The notes beneath the pieces were generated by a model that saw nothing but the letters and a program-made list of their open reading frames with translations, had not been told where the DNA came from and did no database searches. The position numbers were made by a program, and so were the translations under genes. A stretch of DNA of 25,024 bases from Planctomycetota bacterium (GTDB lineage: Bacteria; Planctomycetota; UBA1135; GCA-002686595): NCBI GenBank assembly GCA_022447405.1, contig JAKVCE010000005.1, forward strand, positions 1 through 25,024, given 5' to 3'. Of the stretch, positions 23,968 to 25,024 are shown one piece after another; position 1 is the first letter of the stretch; every line of letters starts with the position of its first letter.

Positions 23968-24722
23968 CAGCGAACCAACAGGAGCTGCACTACCAGCTCC
24001 TCGGAGAGGGCGGCGAGGGGGACACCCCCTGCGTCTTCGCCCACGGTCTCTTGGTCGACAACCTCTCCTCCTGGTACTTCGGCGCGGCGCCCGTGGTGGC
24101 GACGAAGCGCCGCGCGCTCTGCTACGACCTGAGGGGGCACGGCCTCTCCGCGCACGCGCCTGAAGGCTATGACGTCGCGACCTGCGCGGCGGACCTCGTC
24201 GCGCTCCTCGACGCCCTCGAGCTCGAAGTGGTCGACCTCGCGGGCCAATCCTACGGCGCGCTGATCGCGCTGCGGGTCGCCCTCGAACACCCAGAGCGGG
24301 TGCGCCGCTTGATCCTCTGCGAGGCGCCGCTCCCGCCCTCTCGCTTGGAGGAGATGGCTGGGGTCCTCCGCGCTGACCCCGCGGAGCTCCTCGCGATGCT
24401 CCCCGACTCTCTGCGCGAGGCCTTCACGAGCGGCAAGCGCCGCGCCGTGAAGGCGGCACAGCGCCTCGAGCGTCTGCTCACCCAGACCACCCTGGTCTCG
24501 GACCTGCAAGCGGAGGGAGACCACTCCGACGAGGTCCTAGCCTCGGTGCAGCAGCCGACGCTCCTGCTCTACGGCGAGGCGTCCTCTTGTCGCGGCGTGG
24601 GCGACCGCCTCGAGCAGGCCATCCCTGACGCGCGCCTCGTCACCCTCGACGGCGGGCACTACCTCGCCGCAGAGCGCGCCGCCGAGGTCGGCCGTCACAT
24701 CCAGGAGTTCCTCGATGGCTGA
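23955..24722 (+). CDS. Alpha/beta hydrolase (possible release enzyme), copy 1
   Basis: From a GTG at 23955 this is a 255-residue alpha/beta hydrolase that overlaps the end of the ACP gene by 13 bases. Visible elements are the oxyanion-loop motif 'FAHGLLVDNLSSWYF', 'YDLRGHGLS', the nucleophile elbow 'GQSYGA' (S99) and the catalytic histidine in 'LDGGHY' (H235). The usual acid after the sixth strand ('GExD') reads 'YGEASSC', so the third triad member is not obvious. GGAG lies 12 bases before the GTG. The frame is open further upstream within the PPTase and ACP coding regions, but that part encodes shadow sequence. The position after an ACP suggests hydrolysis or transfer of the finished acyl chain; the substrate is unproven. 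Copy 2 follows with an 8-base overlap. Confidence 0.85.
   Translation: MPQVTANQQELHYQLLGEGGEGDTPCVFAHGLLVDNLSSWYFGAAPVVATKRRALCYDLRGHGLSAHAPEGYDVATCAADLVALLDALELEVVDLAGQSYGALIALRVALEHPERVRRLILCEAPLPPSRLEEMAGVLRADPAELLAMLPDSLREAFTSGKRRAVKAAQRLERLLTQTTLVSDLQAEGDHSDEVLASVQQPTLLLYGEASSCRGVGDRLEQAIPDARLVTLDGGHYLAAERAAEVGRHIQEFLDG
24703..24707 (+). promoter_or_regulatory. Shine-Dalgarno site for hydrolase copy 2
   Basis: AGGAG ends seven bases before the ATG at 24715 and lies in the final codons of hydrolase copy 1. It supports a real, coupled start within the 8-base overlap. Confidence 0.7.
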
Positions 24723-25024
24723 CGTCCAAGCGAACGGGCTCCGCTTCCACTACCAGTCCCTAGGTAAGGGAGAGGGAGATGACCGCCTGGTCGTGTTCCT
24801 CCACGGGCTGGTGATGGACAACCTCTCGTCCTGGTATTTCACCGTCGCGAACCCTGTCGCCGTGCACGCTGAGGTCATGCTCTATGACCTGCGCGGCCAC
24901 GGGAAGTCGGAGCGGCCTGAGGCTGGGTACTCCGTCGATGACCACGTAGACGACCTCGAAGCCATCCTCGACGCCCTCGGTCACAGCGAGCGACCGCTCG
25001 AGCTCGTCGGCAACAGCTTCGGCG
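24715..25024 (+). CDS. Alpha/beta hydrolase, copy 2, 3'-truncated by window edge
   Basis: An open frame of 103 codons runs from the ATG to the right edge without a stop. It encodes 'FLHGLVMDNLSSWYF', 'YDLRGHGKS' and the nucleophile elbow 'GNSFG', the same order as copy 1. The two proteins also share the N-terminal plan 'V-x-AN-x4-HYQ-x-LG'. They are clearly paralogues from a tandem duplication, but well diverged. The catalytic Asp and His lie outside the window. The operon may continue beyond the edge. Confidence 0.85.
   Translation, partial: MADVQANGLRFHYQSLGKGEGDDRLVVFLHGLVMDNLSSWYFTVANPVAVHAEVMLYDLRGHGKSERPEAGYSVDDHVDDLEAILDALGHSERPLELVGNSFG

Overview
The window reads as a high-GC chromosome segment (I judge about two thirds to 70% G+C by eye, not computed). 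It most likely comes from a member of the Planctomycetota. The main reason is the opening gene set: a PSD1/DUF1553 protein, a Tat-exported DUF1501 protein, a multi-haem cytochrome c with a PA14 domain, and a beta-propeller dehydrogenase-like protein. That combination is typical of planctomycetes. Several starts lack a clear Shine-Dalgarno site, which also fits. No rRNA, tRNA, CRISPR array, insertion sequence or phage gene was found.

Layout. (1) Positions 1-7370 (+) form a four-gene operon for exported proteins: PSD1/DUF1553 (5' end outside the window), DUF1501, pentahaem cytochrome c with PA14, and a beta-propeller protein. (2) Positions 7372-7983 (-) encode a YigZ/IMPACT-family protein, tail to tail with the operon. 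(3) Positions 8217-9179 (+) encode a secreted PI-PLC-X-like phosphodiesterase. Its stop codon overlaps that of the convergent gene in a CTAG. (4) Positions 9176-12469 (-) hold two genes read leftwards: an FHA-membrane-coiled-coil-trypsin protein, then an exported leucine-rich-repeat, discoidin and triple-Cys-repeat protein. (5) A 259-base divergent intergenic region (12470-12728) contains crossing inverted repeats and 14-base-period direct repeats. (6) From 12729 to the right edge (+) runs a tightly packed, partly overlapping lipid/polyketide synthase operon.

The lipid synthase operon is the standout. Gene A (2238 aa) reads NPD-like (degenerate), NPD/PfaD-like, KS, AT, ACP, KR. Gene B (1417 aa) reads KS, AT, DH, PPTase. 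A free ACP and two paralogous alpha/beta hydrolases follow. Together they supply condensation, malonyl loading, ketoreduction, dehydration, enoyl reduction, carrier activation and possibly hydrolytic release. The ACP and KR signatures resemble omega-3 PUFA (Pfa) synthases. The DH-PPTase tail recalls enediyne PKSs. The split of domains, the fused duplicated enoyl-reductase-like module, the lack of a chain-length-factor domain and the free ACP match no canonical arrangement I know. The likely product is a long-chain reduced or partly unsaturated lipid; this is inference.
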